NCBI GenBank assembly: GCA_947493035.1
Contig: CANLOW010000004.1
Coordinates: 62,001 to 126,000, forward strand
Source of the DNA: an uncultured Aquimarina sp.
GTDB taxonomy: Bacteria > Bacteroidota > Bacteroidia > Flavobacteriales > Flavobacteriaceae
Length of the DNA: 64,000 nt
Reading direction: 5' to 3'
Below the pieces are notes generated by a model. That model worked only from the letters and a program-made list of their open reading frames with translations. It was not told where the DNA came from and ran no database searches. This document shows positions 35,223-43,683 of the stretch, in pieces (position 1 is the first letter of the stretch; each line of letters starts with the position of its first letter). The position numbers and the translations under genes are program-made.

Positions 35223-35506
35223 TTACCATTTTAGAAGAGGTACGCTATCCCAGTCTTTTAAAACAGAAACAACAACCCTTAAGGCAATTCCTAAAACCAA
35301 AATTGAAATAATAAAAAGCTGAATGATTTCTTTCTTTCGTTGAGCTTTTACTTTTTCTAGAATCTTTCATCTATCGTAATTGGGTTCGAAGAGCATTTAT
35401 TTTTAGAAAATTCCCCCCAAAACCTTTTAAAAATATTTCGAGACACCTTGCTATCATCATTTTTTAATGATGATAGCGTTCTCAACAATGCTCTTCTTAA
35501 TCCCAT
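35223..35506 (-). pseudogene. small membrane protein gene with a one-base frameshift
   Basis: ATG 35506 opens a frame (MGLRRALLRTLSSLKND...) that ends with TAG in the sequence GATTCTAG near 35363. A -1 shift in the preceding GAAAG run gives a continuous ~94-residue protein: basic amphipathic N-terminus, 'NPITIDEKILEKVKAQRKKE', one transmembrane helix (IIQLFIISILVLGIALRVVV) and a short tail DWDSVPLLKW. The homopolymer location points to a missing base or a true frameshift. It is the first gene after the flotillin gene on the same strand and probably part of the locus. Confidence 0.5.
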
Positions 35507-35590
35507 TACACAGCTACTAAACAGCTATTTTATACTAAATGAACTATACTATATTGAATAATTTATCAATCTGGTTTGCTTTGAAATTTT

Positions 35591-37723
35591 TTACTTCAAT
35601 TTCTGTTTATCGATACCTAAACCTTTTGCTAAACTGGCAAGGTTCGTGAATAAATTACCATCATCACTATTGGTTGCTTTCGATTTTAAATCTATCAACA
35701 CATTCGCAATAGTTAGATTCTTAAGATCTTCGGACGAAACTCCGTATTTATCAGCAAAACCTTTTACTCTTTCAAGTAAATTCCCTTTTACATCATCACT
35801 ACCTAAAATCGCATCTTTAACCTCTTGAATATTCTCTGAGTGGTTTACTAAACGATCTATTCCTTTTGATTTAGTAATCTGACCTACAATTTGATCGAAG
35901 AACATAGTCTCTCCACCAACTATATCAATATTAGCCGCCTTCAATGCTTCAGCAATTACTAAAGCTTGAGATTCAGCAATATCTTTATGAATGTTGATTT
36001 CAGCCAATTCAACTTGCATTTCTTTATCTAAACGCAATTTAAATTCTTCATGCTCTTTACCAACACCATCAAGTTTCTTCATCGCTTCAGCTTTTTCTTC
36101 AATACCTGCAGCTTCAGCTAATGCTATTTCTTTATCACCAGCTGCTTTAGCCAATGCAATTTCTTTATCTCCTACTGCCTTCGCAAGTGCTTTTTCTTTG
36201 ATAACCTCAGCTTCAGCAATCCCTTGCTCTTTTAACGCTTGCGCTTTAGCCAAAATACCGGCTGCCTCAGCTTTAGAAGTTTCTTCAATAATCTTAGCTT
36301 CAACCATTCCTTCTCTTTCATTAGCTTCTGCCTTAGCATGCATTACTTGTGCTTCAGACATTCCGATAGTAGCCTCTTCTTTAGCCGTAGCTTCAGCTAA
36401 TGTTTTACGAGCTTCTGCTTCTTTCTCACTAGCTTCTTTTTGAGCTTGAGCTTCTATATTGATTTCCTCTGCTTTCTGCTTCGCTGCCTGCTTTTGTGCC
36501 TCAGCTTCCTTCACTGTTTTAATTAACTGCTCTTCTGCATTTGCTTCGGCAATCGTAATCTTCACTTGTTTTTCTCGATCAGCTGTTTTGAAAGCTTCAA
36601 TATCCTTGGTATTCTCTTGCTCTTCGACTACTCCTTTTTCTAACATTACTCGATCACGAATAACATCTTGAATATTTTTCTTTTCTACCTCGACTACTTT
36701 CTCTTTTTCGATTTGAGCTAAGGTTACAATACGCTCTCTTTCTGTAGCCTCTAACATACGATCCTTCTCTACTCTTTCTGTTTCTACAGCATCGGTACGC
36801 TCTTTATTCTTGGCTGCCACAATGATCTGGCGCTCCATATTTTCCTCAGCAACTTTCACCTTTTCTTCTGTAACAATACGAGCTGTCTCTGATTTCAATT
36901 TTTCTTCTTCCGAAACTTTTAAAATCTCTGCCTCTTCTCTAGCTTTTATATTCGCTATTTCTCTCTTTTGTTGCTCTTCCTTTTCTGCTAACTGCTTATC
37001 TAATTCTAGTATAGCTTCGCGTGCTTCTACATCTTGCTTACGGATTACTTTTTCTTCATCACGCTTAATTAAATTGGCTTTCATATTCTGAGCTGCAGTT
37101 AACTCGGTAATCTTTTTGATTCCTTCTGCATCCAGAATATTATCTTGTTTTAAATAGGTAACAGGTGTTTGTTCTAGATAATCAATTGCACAATCCTCTA
37201 ACGTATATCCATTTAAATCAGTACCTATAATATCGACGATTTCATCACGAAACTCTCTTCTCGCTTCATACAATTCTGTGAATTGAAATTTCTTTCCGAC
37301 AGTTTTTAAAGCCTCAGAAAATTTAGCTTCAAATAAATCTTCTAATGTAGAAATATCAGAAGCTCTTTCACAACCTATTGTTTGCGCTACTTTCTTAATA
37401 AAATCTACTTCATTATTAACTCTAACAAAAAATGCTACTTTAATATCAGCACGCATATTGTCTTTACATACCAATCCGTCATTCCCTAAACGTTCAATCT
37501 GTATTTTCTTTACAGAGATATCCATGATCTCCACTTTATGAAATACAGGAACGACATACATACCTCTATCTGTAGCTACTTTAGTTCCTTTAAAACCTGT
37601 CCTCACTAAAGCTTTCCCTTGAGGAATTTTTTTATAAAACAACGCGATGATTGCGAAGTAAACAATTACTAAGAATAGAATTAGACCAAGCCCTATCCCT
37701 ATTAGCGGTAATACATTTTCCAT
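35591..37723 (-). CDS. flotillin-like SPFH protein, YqiK family
   Basis: 710 residues. One N-terminal helix (8-30), an SPFH/Band 7 domain (~35-210, 'IPQGKALVRTGFKGTKV', 'DMRADIKVAFFVRV'-type pattern), then a very long Ala/Glu/Lys coiled coil (~215-570) and a C-terminal oligomerisation domain. Around residues 510-545 the unit GDKEIALAKAA is repeated in 11-residue steps (hendecad coil). YqiK-type flotillins pair with NfeD/YqiJ proteins, as the gene directly upstream here. Flotillins scaffold membrane microdomains, so this likely organises the PspA and AAA parts at the membrane. Confidence 0.92.
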   Translation of the reverse strand: MENVLPLIGIGLGLILFLVIVYFAIIALFYKKIPQGKALVRTGFKGTKVATDRGMYVVPVFHKVEIMDISVKKIQIERLGNDGLVCKDNMRADIKVAFFVRVNNEVDFIKKVAQTIGCERASDISTLEDLFEAKFSEALKTVGKKFQFTELYEARREFRDEIVDIIGTDLNGYTLEDCAIDYLEQTPVTYLKQDNILDAEGIKKITELTAAQNMKANLIKRDEEKVIRKQDVEAREAILELDKQLAEKEEQQKREIANIKAREEAEILKVSEEEKLKSETARIVTEEKVKVAEENMERQIIVAAKNKERTDAVETERVEKDRMLEATERERIVTLAQIEKEKVVEVEKKNIQDVIRDRVMLEKGVVEEQENTKDIEAFKTADREKQVKITIAEANAEEQLIKTVKEAEAQKQAAKQKAEEINIEAQAQKEASEKEAEARKTLAEATAKEEATIGMSEAQVMHAKAEANEREGMVEAKIIEETSKAEAAGILAKAQALKEQGIAEAEVIKEKALAKAVGDKEIALAKAAGDKEIALAEAAGIEEKAEAMKKLDGVGKEHEEFKLRLDKEMQVELAEINIHKDIAESQALVIAEALKAANIDIVGGETMFFDQIVGQITKSKGIDRLVNHSENIQEVKDAILGSDDVKGNLLERVKGFADKYGVSSEDLKNLTIANVLIDLKSKATNSDDGNLFTNLASLAKGLGIDKQKLK

Positions 37724-37789
37724 AAAATTATTATTTAAGTTTAGTAGTTATTATTATCCACAGTTTGTGGGTGTACGAATTAGAATCTC

Positions 37790-38506
37790 CTACTCGACAT
37801 ATGCTTCGACTAGGTAATAATTTTTATCATCTGACTGTTTAATAATCAGTATATCGTCTTTGTATTTTAAAGGTGTACCATTTAACGACTTTACATAAAT
37901 TGACATTGGCGTCCCCTCAGCTAAAACTTCTGCAGACCCCATTTTATCATTAGATATAGAGGAGTACATTACACCTTTTCTTCCAATAAGATCAATCGGT
38001 TCATCTCCGTCTTTATTTAAATTATCAAAAAAGCCTTTAAAAGGTGTTGTAAAAATTTTAGTTAAAAACAATGATGGAATGATGGCAGCAAGAAATAATA
38101 CAAAACCAAACACATTACTATAGCTATGCGTTAAAGATGTAGCAATAACTACACAAATCCACCATATAAACACCCATGCTGTAAATGTGAACATAAATGG
38201 CAAGCCCACGAAATTGAAAAAGACCAAAACAATTTGCCACCATTTTAGTTTTTTCTTTCTATTGGGCGCTACATGTTCTTTTCGTAGTTCTGTGTTAGCT
38301 ATTTCAGAAAATTCAATTTCGCTACCACTAATATCGGCATCTGCATCAACATCTATATCCGCATCAATATCTATGTCTACATCGAAATCGACATCAAAAT
38401 CTAGACCCGAAAAAATTGTGAATAACCAGTACGCTATCAATAATAAGACTAGGATAGTCAAAGTGATATTTACCTGCGAAAAAGCAATTTCTATAATTTT
38501 CTCCAA
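37790..38506 (-). CDS. NfeD/YqiJ-like membrane protein with acidic Asp repeat
   Basis: 238 residues. The only in-frame start is TTG at 38506; no ATG is present before the conserved part. One N-terminal helix (13-33), then a stretch of alternating Asp and hydrophobic residues ('DFDVDFDVDIDIDADIDVDA', about 35-58), helices at ~100-125 and 128-152, and a C-terminal beta domain (~165-238) with 'LIGRKGVMYSSISNDKMGSAEVLAEGTPMSIYVKS', an OB fold as in NfeD. These proteins partner YqiK flotillins. The acidic repeat may bind divalent cations or polyamines (inference). Confidence 0.82.
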   Translation of the reverse strand: MEKIIEIAFSQVNITLTILVLLLIAYWLFTIFSGLDFDVDFDVDIDIDADIDVDADADISGSEIEFSEIANTELRKEHVAPNRKKKLKWWQIVLVFFNFVGLPFMFTFTAWVFIWWICVVIATSLTHSYSNVFGFVLFLAAIIPSLFLTKIFTTPFKGFFDNLNKDGDEPIDLIGRKGVMYSSISNDKMGSAEVLAEGTPMSIYVKSLNGTPLKYKDDILIIKQSDDKNYYLVEAYVE

Positions 38507-38707
38507 GATGTGGTTTTTAGTTTAGTTAAATCAATTACTTCGATGCAAGCATACGAACTATGCAGCTTAAATCTATTTTTATTAAAATCGCTAGGCAGCT
38601 CTCTGAAAATTAAACTCAATACAGAATCATATCTTTCGAATATAAACCTTGTTGTTATACTTCTTCTGAAGCTACCTATACCTAGAAATATTTACACTTT
38701 CAGAATA
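38507..38707. other. gap between PspA and NfeD-like genes with an unassigned open frame
   Basis: On the minus strand a frame is open from 38691 to a TAG at 38491 (66 codons), without ATG, overlapping the NfeD-like start by 16 bases. Its composition is plausible for coding, but it has no usable start. It may be a relic or chance in AT-rich DNA. No other feature is seen. Confidence 0.35.
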
Positions 38708-39421
38708 CTAAGCTTGTGTGTCTCCTGATTTCAATTGCTCTTTTAATCTTGCAAGAGCATCATCTGCAGAAGCAGCATTAGTATTTACCACACTATCAAT
38801 TTCTTCATCTATGGTTTTACTAACATTGGCTATATCGCCATAAGCCTCCGCTAAAGCCTCATCCTGAGCTACTTTTTCCTTCATACGCTCTAACATACTT
38901 ACCGTACTAGAACTATCGATCTCTGCTAACTGCTTGTTTAAGTTTTTAGTTGCATCCGAAACTTTTACTCGTGCCTTTAATGTTTTTAGCTCATTCTCCC
39001 ACTTGCTAATATTCTGCTTAATCTCTTGGACATTTTTTTCTAGATTAGAAACTGATGCATCAAAACGTGTCGATTCGGCTTTAGAACGTTCCAAGTGTTT
39101 TGTATTATCTTCCTTCTTTATCAAAGCTTCCTTAGCCAATCGATCAGCTTCTTCAACGGCTAACTCTCCGTTTTGGGCTTTCTTTAAAATAAGCATTGCT
39201 TTTTTTTCGTAATCTTGAGCCTTAGCCGCATAGCTTTCTGTGTCATTTTTAGCTCTGATCGCTAAAGCTTTCACTTGAGCTAAAGATTCTAAGCCTTTAC
39301 TTAGATCTTCTTTCATATCTCGTATTCCTTGCTCAGTTAATTTTATAGGATCCTCAATTCTATCTAAAGCAGCATTAGCTTCTGCTTCTCCTATTTTAAA
39401 TAATCTTTTTAAAAAATTCAT
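38708..39421 (-). CDS. PspA/IM30 (Vipp1) family protein
   Basis: 237 residues, no membrane helix. PspA pattern: amphipathic N-terminus MNFLKRLFKIGEAEANAALD, 'IEDPIKLTEQGIRDMKEDL', and helical coiled coils to residue ~225. PspA-type proteins are ESCRT-III-like membrane-remodelling proteins that bind anionic lipids during envelope stress. The operon order (YjfI-like, PspA, NfeD, flotillin) resembles enterobacterial yjfIJ and yqiJK, so this corresponds to YjfJ. Effector of the predicted system. Confidence 0.92.
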   Translation of the reverse strand: MNFLKRLFKIGEAEANAALDRIEDPIKLTEQGIRDMKEDLSKGLESLAQVKALAIRAKNDTESYAAKAQDYEKKAMLILKKAQNGELAVEEADRLAKEALIKKEDNTKHLERSKAESTRFDASVSNLEKNVQEIKQNISKWENELKTLKARVKVSDATKNLNKQLAEIDSSSTVSMLERMKEKVAQDEALAEAYGDIANVSKTIDEEIDSVVNTNAASADDALARLKEQLKSGDTQA

Positions 39422-39432
39422 ATCTCTATATT

Positions 39433-39825
39433 TTATTTTGAATAATTAATAATTTGTTCTGAGTACTCACTCAGTAATAAACCCAATGAATTTAAACTTG
39501 CTTCAAATTCATTTAAATCTAGATTCTCTATTTGTAACGTATCTCTAAATATTACTTTTTCACCACTTTCATCTAACACAAAAGCTCCGTGTACGATATC
39601 TCTATTTTTCTTTAAGAGATTTTTATACAATTCTAATGTTGGTGTCTTGATATCAAAAATATGTTGTTCGATGATCAATATCGGAGAAGCTATACCTAGT
39701 ATTAGGTTATTAATACCTTCACTCTCTCGATCGATAACAATAATATTATCTTTTTCGTTTTCATATGAAATCGTAATATTAAGTTCCATAATATAGGTCT
39801 TCACCAAATCAAAATGATTATTCAT
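39433..39825 (-). CDS. YjfI/YbjN-like small protein (secretion-chaperone fold)
   Basis: 130 residues (MELN at 39789 is a possible alternative start). The pattern of a beta strand pair, 'ILIIEQHIFDIKTPTLELYKNLLKKNRDIVHGAFVLDESGEKVIFRDTLQIENLDLNEFEASLNSLGLLLSEYSEQI', looks like the type III secretion chaperone/YbjN fold; the 'L.n.....hG.f.ld..g..v.f.dtL...nl...E' run is typical. In E. coli, YjfI (DUF2170) occupies the same place next to the PspA homologue YjfJ. First gene of the minus-strand operon, 11 bp before pspA. Probably a partner or adaptor of PspA. Confidence 0.65.
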   Translation of the reverse strand: MNNHFDLVKTYIMELNITISYENEKDNIIVIDRESEGINNLILGIASPILIIEQHIFDIKTPTLELYKNLLKKNRDIVHGAFVLDESGEKVIFRDTLQIENLDLNEFEASLNSLGLLLSEYSEQIINYSK

Positions 39826-39871
39826 TTTTATAATAATTAAGTTAGAAATTTCAAAAAAAGGGGTGATTCAA

Positions 39872-40097
39872 TTTTAGCAAAAGATTCTAAAATAAAAATC
39901 ATACTAAAGACTGAAATTTACAATATAATTAGGTCACATATATTCCTATTTATGTCGAAAAAAAGTTATTCATTAATAAACAACCTCATTAAACACCTTC
40001 TTACTGATAATTAATTTAGCAACTATAAATTATTTTGCTAAATTTGTTAGCATAAAGATACAACTCATTTTGAGTTTTGCAAATAATTTTAGCAAAA
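39872..40097. promoter_or_regulatory. repeated TTTTAGCAAAA operators between the PspA operon and XRE gene
   Basis: Exact TTTTAGCAAAA at 39872-39882 and 40087-40097; TTTAGCAA at 40015-40022; the reverse complement form TTTTGCTAAA at 40033-40042; and a partial TTGTTAGCATAAA after it. The 40033-40042 site overlaps the promoter core TAAATTTG at 40039-40046 and the last copy touches the XRE ATG. This is the expected pattern of an autoregulated repressor that also controls the divergent PspA operon. Confidence 0.65.
40039..40046 (+). promoter_or_regulatory. probable -7 element of the XRE gene
   Basis: TAAATTTG matches TAnnTTTG, 51 bp before the ATG and overlapped by a TTTTGCTAAA operator-like site. 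Confidence 0.5.
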
Positions 40098-40859
40098 ATG
40101 TCGTCAATAGGAAAAAATATAAAAAAAATAAGAAGCGTTAAAGGCCTTAGCCAGCAAGCATTTGCCGAGATATTTAACTTAAAAAGAGCTACTTTAGGTG
40201 CATATGAAGAAGAACGAAGTGAACCTAAAATCGAAACTGTTATTAAAATAGCTAATTATTTTAGCATTTCCATTGACCACCTTTTAACTAAAGAGCTAAC
40301 TGTCAATTCTTTAGTTCAATTTAAAGATGAATTTACAACAGCTACTTTAAGCAAAACAAAAAACATATTCCCGAATATTCCTTGTATCACGACCAACTAC
40401 ACCGAGCAATATCCTGAAAAAGCAAAAGATTCTAAATTTATCCAGACACTTCCACAATTGTCTTTACCTATTAATCCTGATAAAAAATTTAGAGGCTTTG
40501 AGGTTAATAATTTAGAAATGACAAATCACGACAAAGGCTTTTACCCTAAGGATGTAGTCGTTGGTGAATTTGTACCCAAAGCTGTAATTCCTAAACTAAA
40601 TAATGGAACATTGATTTTTTGTGTATACGAACGTCAAATTATTTTCAGAAGATTATATATTATTAAAGACACTTTGGTTTTAAGAGCTGACCATAAAAAT
40701 ATTAAAGACATAGAGATCAATCTTTCTAAAATTAGTGAACTATGGCGGGTACGCTACGTTTTTTGTAGAAGAATTCCTGAATTTTCAAATCAATTAGAAG
40801 ATCAACTAGTACTGATTCAGCACGAAATCTCTCAATTAAAAAATCAATTAAGAAAATAA
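40098..40859 (+). CDS. XRE-type regulator with LexA/CI-like C-terminal domain
   Basis: 253 residues from ATG 40098; an extension beginning with TTG at 40077 would pass through an operator site. HTH-XRE at ~4-60: 'IGKNIKKIRSVKGLSQQAFAEIFNLKRATLGAYEEERSEPKIETVIKIANYFSISIDHLL'. The C-terminal half (~125-230) resembles the S24/CI beta domain ('GFYPKDVVVGEFVPK...LNNGTLIFCVYERQIIFRRLYIIKDTLVLRADH') but I see no clear self-cleavage Ala-Gly pair, so it may sense a ligand instead. A coiled coil ends the protein. Divergent from the PspA operon; its 3' end overlaps the helicase gene by 12 bases (convergent). Confidence 0.85.
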   Translation: MSSIGKNIKKIRSVKGLSQQAFAEIFNLKRATLGAYEEERSEPKIETVIKIANYFSISIDHLLTKELTVNSLVQFKDEFTTATLSKTKNIFPNIPCITTNYTEQYPEKAKDSKFIQTLPQLSLPINPDKKFRGFEVNNLEMTNHDKGFYPKDVVVGEFVPKAVIPKLNNGTLIFCVYERQIIFRRLYIIKDTLVLRADHKNIKDIEINLSKISELWRVRYVFCRRIPEFSNQLEDQLVLIQHEISQLKNQLRK

Positions 40860-43559
40860 CTTTTCTAATTTATCAAAAAATAAACCTGGATATTTTTTCC
40901 AAAAAGAATAATGCAAGGGGAAACTTAAAATTCCTATTCTAGCAAATGTCTTATAACGCTCTAAGCTAAAATGGTCTGAAAAATCTCCTTTATCTCCAAT
41001 CAAATCCACAAAAACTTTCTTTCCTTTATGAATCACTAAAAGATCTAATATCTGACCTCCTAATGGAAAGCTGACAAGTACCTCTTCATAACCTTTTTCC
41101 AACAACTTATCATATACTGCTTTTTGAAATGTATCTTCAGCTATGTTTTCTCGGTGATCATTAGCATATTTATTCCAAAAATTCAAAAATTTATACAACA
41201 ACGAATCTCCATCTAACTTGTTAATCTCTAAAGATGAAAAAACATACTGCAATTGCCTTGCCCTTGTTATTGCAACATTAAGAACATCTGGTTTGTTGAT
41301 ATGCCTAAAAGCACTGTGATGTGAGTCATTATCTAAGGCCAGTGAAATAAGCATTACATCTCTTTCATTACCTTGAAACTCATACGGTGTTGCACATAAA
41401 ATATCAAATTTCTTTAATGTCGTTAATTCATAACGAAGCTTTAGCAACTTTTTCAAATAAGTAACTTGATCTGAAAACAATGAGAGCACACCTATTGTAA
41501 TAGGTCTTTCTTTATGCTGCTGGATAATTTCATCCAATTTAGCCAACAATACATCTGCTTCTGCTTCATTAATTCCACTTTTATCCCTCTCTCCTTTCTC
41601 TATTGGAATTAAAATCTGCTTTGCATATTTAGAGACATCTGGTGTCACCTTTAACACTTCTAGTTGACTATCATAAAAAGTTTTATTACTAAACTCTATA
41701 ATATCTACAGGTGATCTAAAGTGCTCTCGAAGAAATGAAACTTGATCTTGACTTTCTATATTTTCCATATAAATATCAAGGATACTTTTATCTCGATAGT
41801 TAAAGAAAGATGCATCTGGCAACTCTAGTTCTTTTCGTAATTGCTGTTGTTTGCTTCTAGAAAGAAACGAATAATGCCTTAACTGCTTGGGATCTCCAAC
41901 AATTACAGATCTTTTAGCTCTATATATCGCTGGTAATGCTGAAGCAATATCACACTGTGTCGCTTCATCGATAATTACCACATCAAATAAACCCTTTTGG
42001 GTTGGTAAAACTGCATTCAATTCAGGAAGATGAGCTAGCCAAATTGGAAATGCTTTAAACACATGTTCGAAAATAATAGTATCGACTTTGCGTTTATATT
42101 GTGAAAAGCTATTACTCTTTAATGCATCGTAATAAGCCACCAAGCTGAACCGATGTTCTTGAACAGCTTTCTTTACATTATCATCTATTTTTTCTAATAT
42201 ATATTTTTTAAGACTACTCCTTAAAACAGGGGTCATTCTTTCTATATCAAAAAACAAATCCCATAGGGTTTCATCTAAATCAGTAAAAGATTTTATATAT
42301 AACTTCTTGAAGAAATCGACAAAATGCTTTTTTGTTTTATTATTAAGCTCTCCTAATTCTACCTCAGCAGTAACTCGCTTCAAGAAGTCTTCCTCTAATT
42401 CTTTTAAATAATTTTCATCTCTTTTAAATTCATCATATTTTTCACCCAAATAGTTAGCTCCATAAATACCTCCTAATAACCTAGAAAGCTTAGCTTCTAA
42501 ACTTCTTTTGTAACTATGACCAGAAGTGTGGACTAAATATTTATCTAAACGATATTCCTTTATTAACATCGAACGTAGTACTTCTACGGCTGATTTTGTT
42601 TTGGAAACAATTAAAACAGATTCTCCACGAAGAATACAATCTACTGCCATCGCACAAATCGTATACGACTTCCCTGTCCCTGGAGGCCCTATAACAACAC
42701 TATTATGATATTTCTGTACGTGCTGTAATGCAGCAAACTGATCCTTATTTAATTGATGTTGCAAAACACTACTCACATCATTAACCAAAACAGAAGCTTT
42801 CCTATCTATCAAATCAGTTATTGGTTTACCAAAATATGATTGCTCACCTATTTTTTTAAGGTCAGTAATTACTTTTAAAGCATTATTAACTTTGGGGACC
42901 AAACTAACCACTGCTGCTGGGACAACTTTAAAAACGCCTTCCTCCTTATTTTTAAGGTATTTAGAAATTTGATATTGAGACCAAACTTCTGGATAATACA
43001 TTAACTCTTCCGTATTTACATTACAGAAGTGTTTATCTAAATAACGCTTCAATAAAAAAGCGTCTGGCATATTGTCATAGAAAACACCTTCTATATCCTT
43101 AAAGAAATCTTCTACACTCGAACTTTCCGAAACAGGTGTTAATTTATTCAACACCGCCCTATTAATAATACCTTCTTGTTTATTAATTTGTAAATAAGCT
43201 GTCTCATCTTCCTGAACTTCAATAGAAGCTGGAAACAACACCAATGGTGCAAATAAATTCTTGTTTTTAGACAAAGTACCTTCGTTATTCCCTAGTATAA
43301 AGAATGTAGCATAATACAGCTGTTTTTCTAATTTGTATAAAGCAATATCAGTCAACAATTCATCTTGCTTTTTATGAAATAAAGGGATCAAAGGATACTT
43401 CCCTGTCATCAACTCTTCCTGACCTTTTAAAAAATGTTTATATTGATATTTGGCTTGCCCAATATTCTCTACAGTAAAGCGATTGTTATCTGCTTCATAA
43501 CACTTTTCGAAGTATTTAAAGAAATTAGATTTGGGTATTCTCTCTTGATTGATCTGCAC
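40848..43559 (-). CDS. SF1 (Upf1/DNA2-like) helicase with C-terminal REase-like domain
   Basis: 903 residues with GTG start at 43559 (no ATG in the first 50 codons). Walker A GPPGTGKSYT (Lys297), Walker B VVIIDEATQCD (Asp531-Glu532), 'VGDPKQLRHYSF', 'TPYEFQGNERDVMLISLA' and 'LNVAITRARQ' define an SF1B helicase. The last ~95 residues ('LLEKGYEEVLVSFPLGGQILDLLVIHKGKKVFVDLIGDKG') look like a PD-(D/E)xK nuclease of the DUF559/MTES_1575 type, with the second acidic position as Asp. Such helicase-nucleases occur in DNA repair, RNA processing and phage defence. The gene is convergent with the XRE regulator. Confidence 0.85.
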   Translation of the reverse strand: MQINQERIPKSNFFKYFEKCYEADNNRFTVENIGQAKYQYKHFLKGQEELMTGKYPLIPLFHKKQDELLTDIALYKLEKQLYYATFFILGNNEGTLSKNKNLFAPLVLFPASIEVQEDETAYLQINKQEGIINRAVLNKLTPVSESSSVEDFFKDIEGVFYDNMPDAFLLKRYLDKHFCNVNTEELMYYPEVWSQYQISKYLKNKEEGVFKVVPAAVVSLVPKVNNALKVITDLKKIGEQSYFGKPITDLIDRKASVLVNDVSSVLQHQLNKDQFAALQHVQKYHNSVVIGPPGTGKSYTICAMAVDCILRGESVLIVSKTKSAVEVLRSMLIKEYRLDKYLVHTSGHSYKRSLEAKLSRLLGGIYGANYLGEKYDEFKRDENYLKELEEDFLKRVTAEVELGELNNKTKKHFVDFFKKLYIKSFTDLDETLWDLFFDIERMTPVLRSSLKKYILEKIDDNVKKAVQEHRFSLVAYYDALKSNSFSQYKRKVDTIIFEHVFKAFPIWLAHLPELNAVLPTQKGLFDVVIIDEATQCDIASALPAIYRAKRSVIVGDPKQLRHYSFLSRSKQQQLRKELELPDASFFNYRDKSILDIYMENIESQDQVSFLREHFRSPVDIIEFSNKTFYDSQLEVLKVTPDVSKYAKQILIPIEKGERDKSGINEAEADVLLAKLDEIIQQHKERPITIGVLSLFSDQVTYLKKLLKLRYELTTLKKFDILCATPYEFQGNERDVMLISLALDNDSHHSAFRHINKPDVLNVAITRARQLQYVFSSLEINKLDGDSLLYKFLNFWNKYANDHRENIAEDTFQKAVYDKLLEKGYEEVLVSFPLGGQILDLLVIHKGKKVFVDLIGDKGDFSDHFSLERYKTFARIGILSFPLHYSFWKKYPGLFFDKLEKLFS

Positions 43560-43683
43560 GTAATAAAATTTCGACTAATAGTACTGGTGAAATATAATTC
43601 ATTATACTCTAGAAATTAGTAAATCCTATAATTTCTCTAAAAAATTCACCCTCCGTGTAAAATTAGTATATTGTAAAGAAAAA

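Noticed and set aside
35450..35477. Perfect 12 bp hairpin GCTATCATCATT / AATGATGATAGC after the flotillin gene
   Set aside because: It lies inside the frameshifted small gene at 35223-35506 and has no T-run on the minus strand, so it is not called a terminator.
36459..37091. Long plus-strand open frames opposite the flotillin coiled coil
   Set aside because: Ser/Ala/Cys-rich antisense translations of an Ala/Glu/Lys coil; a composition artefact.
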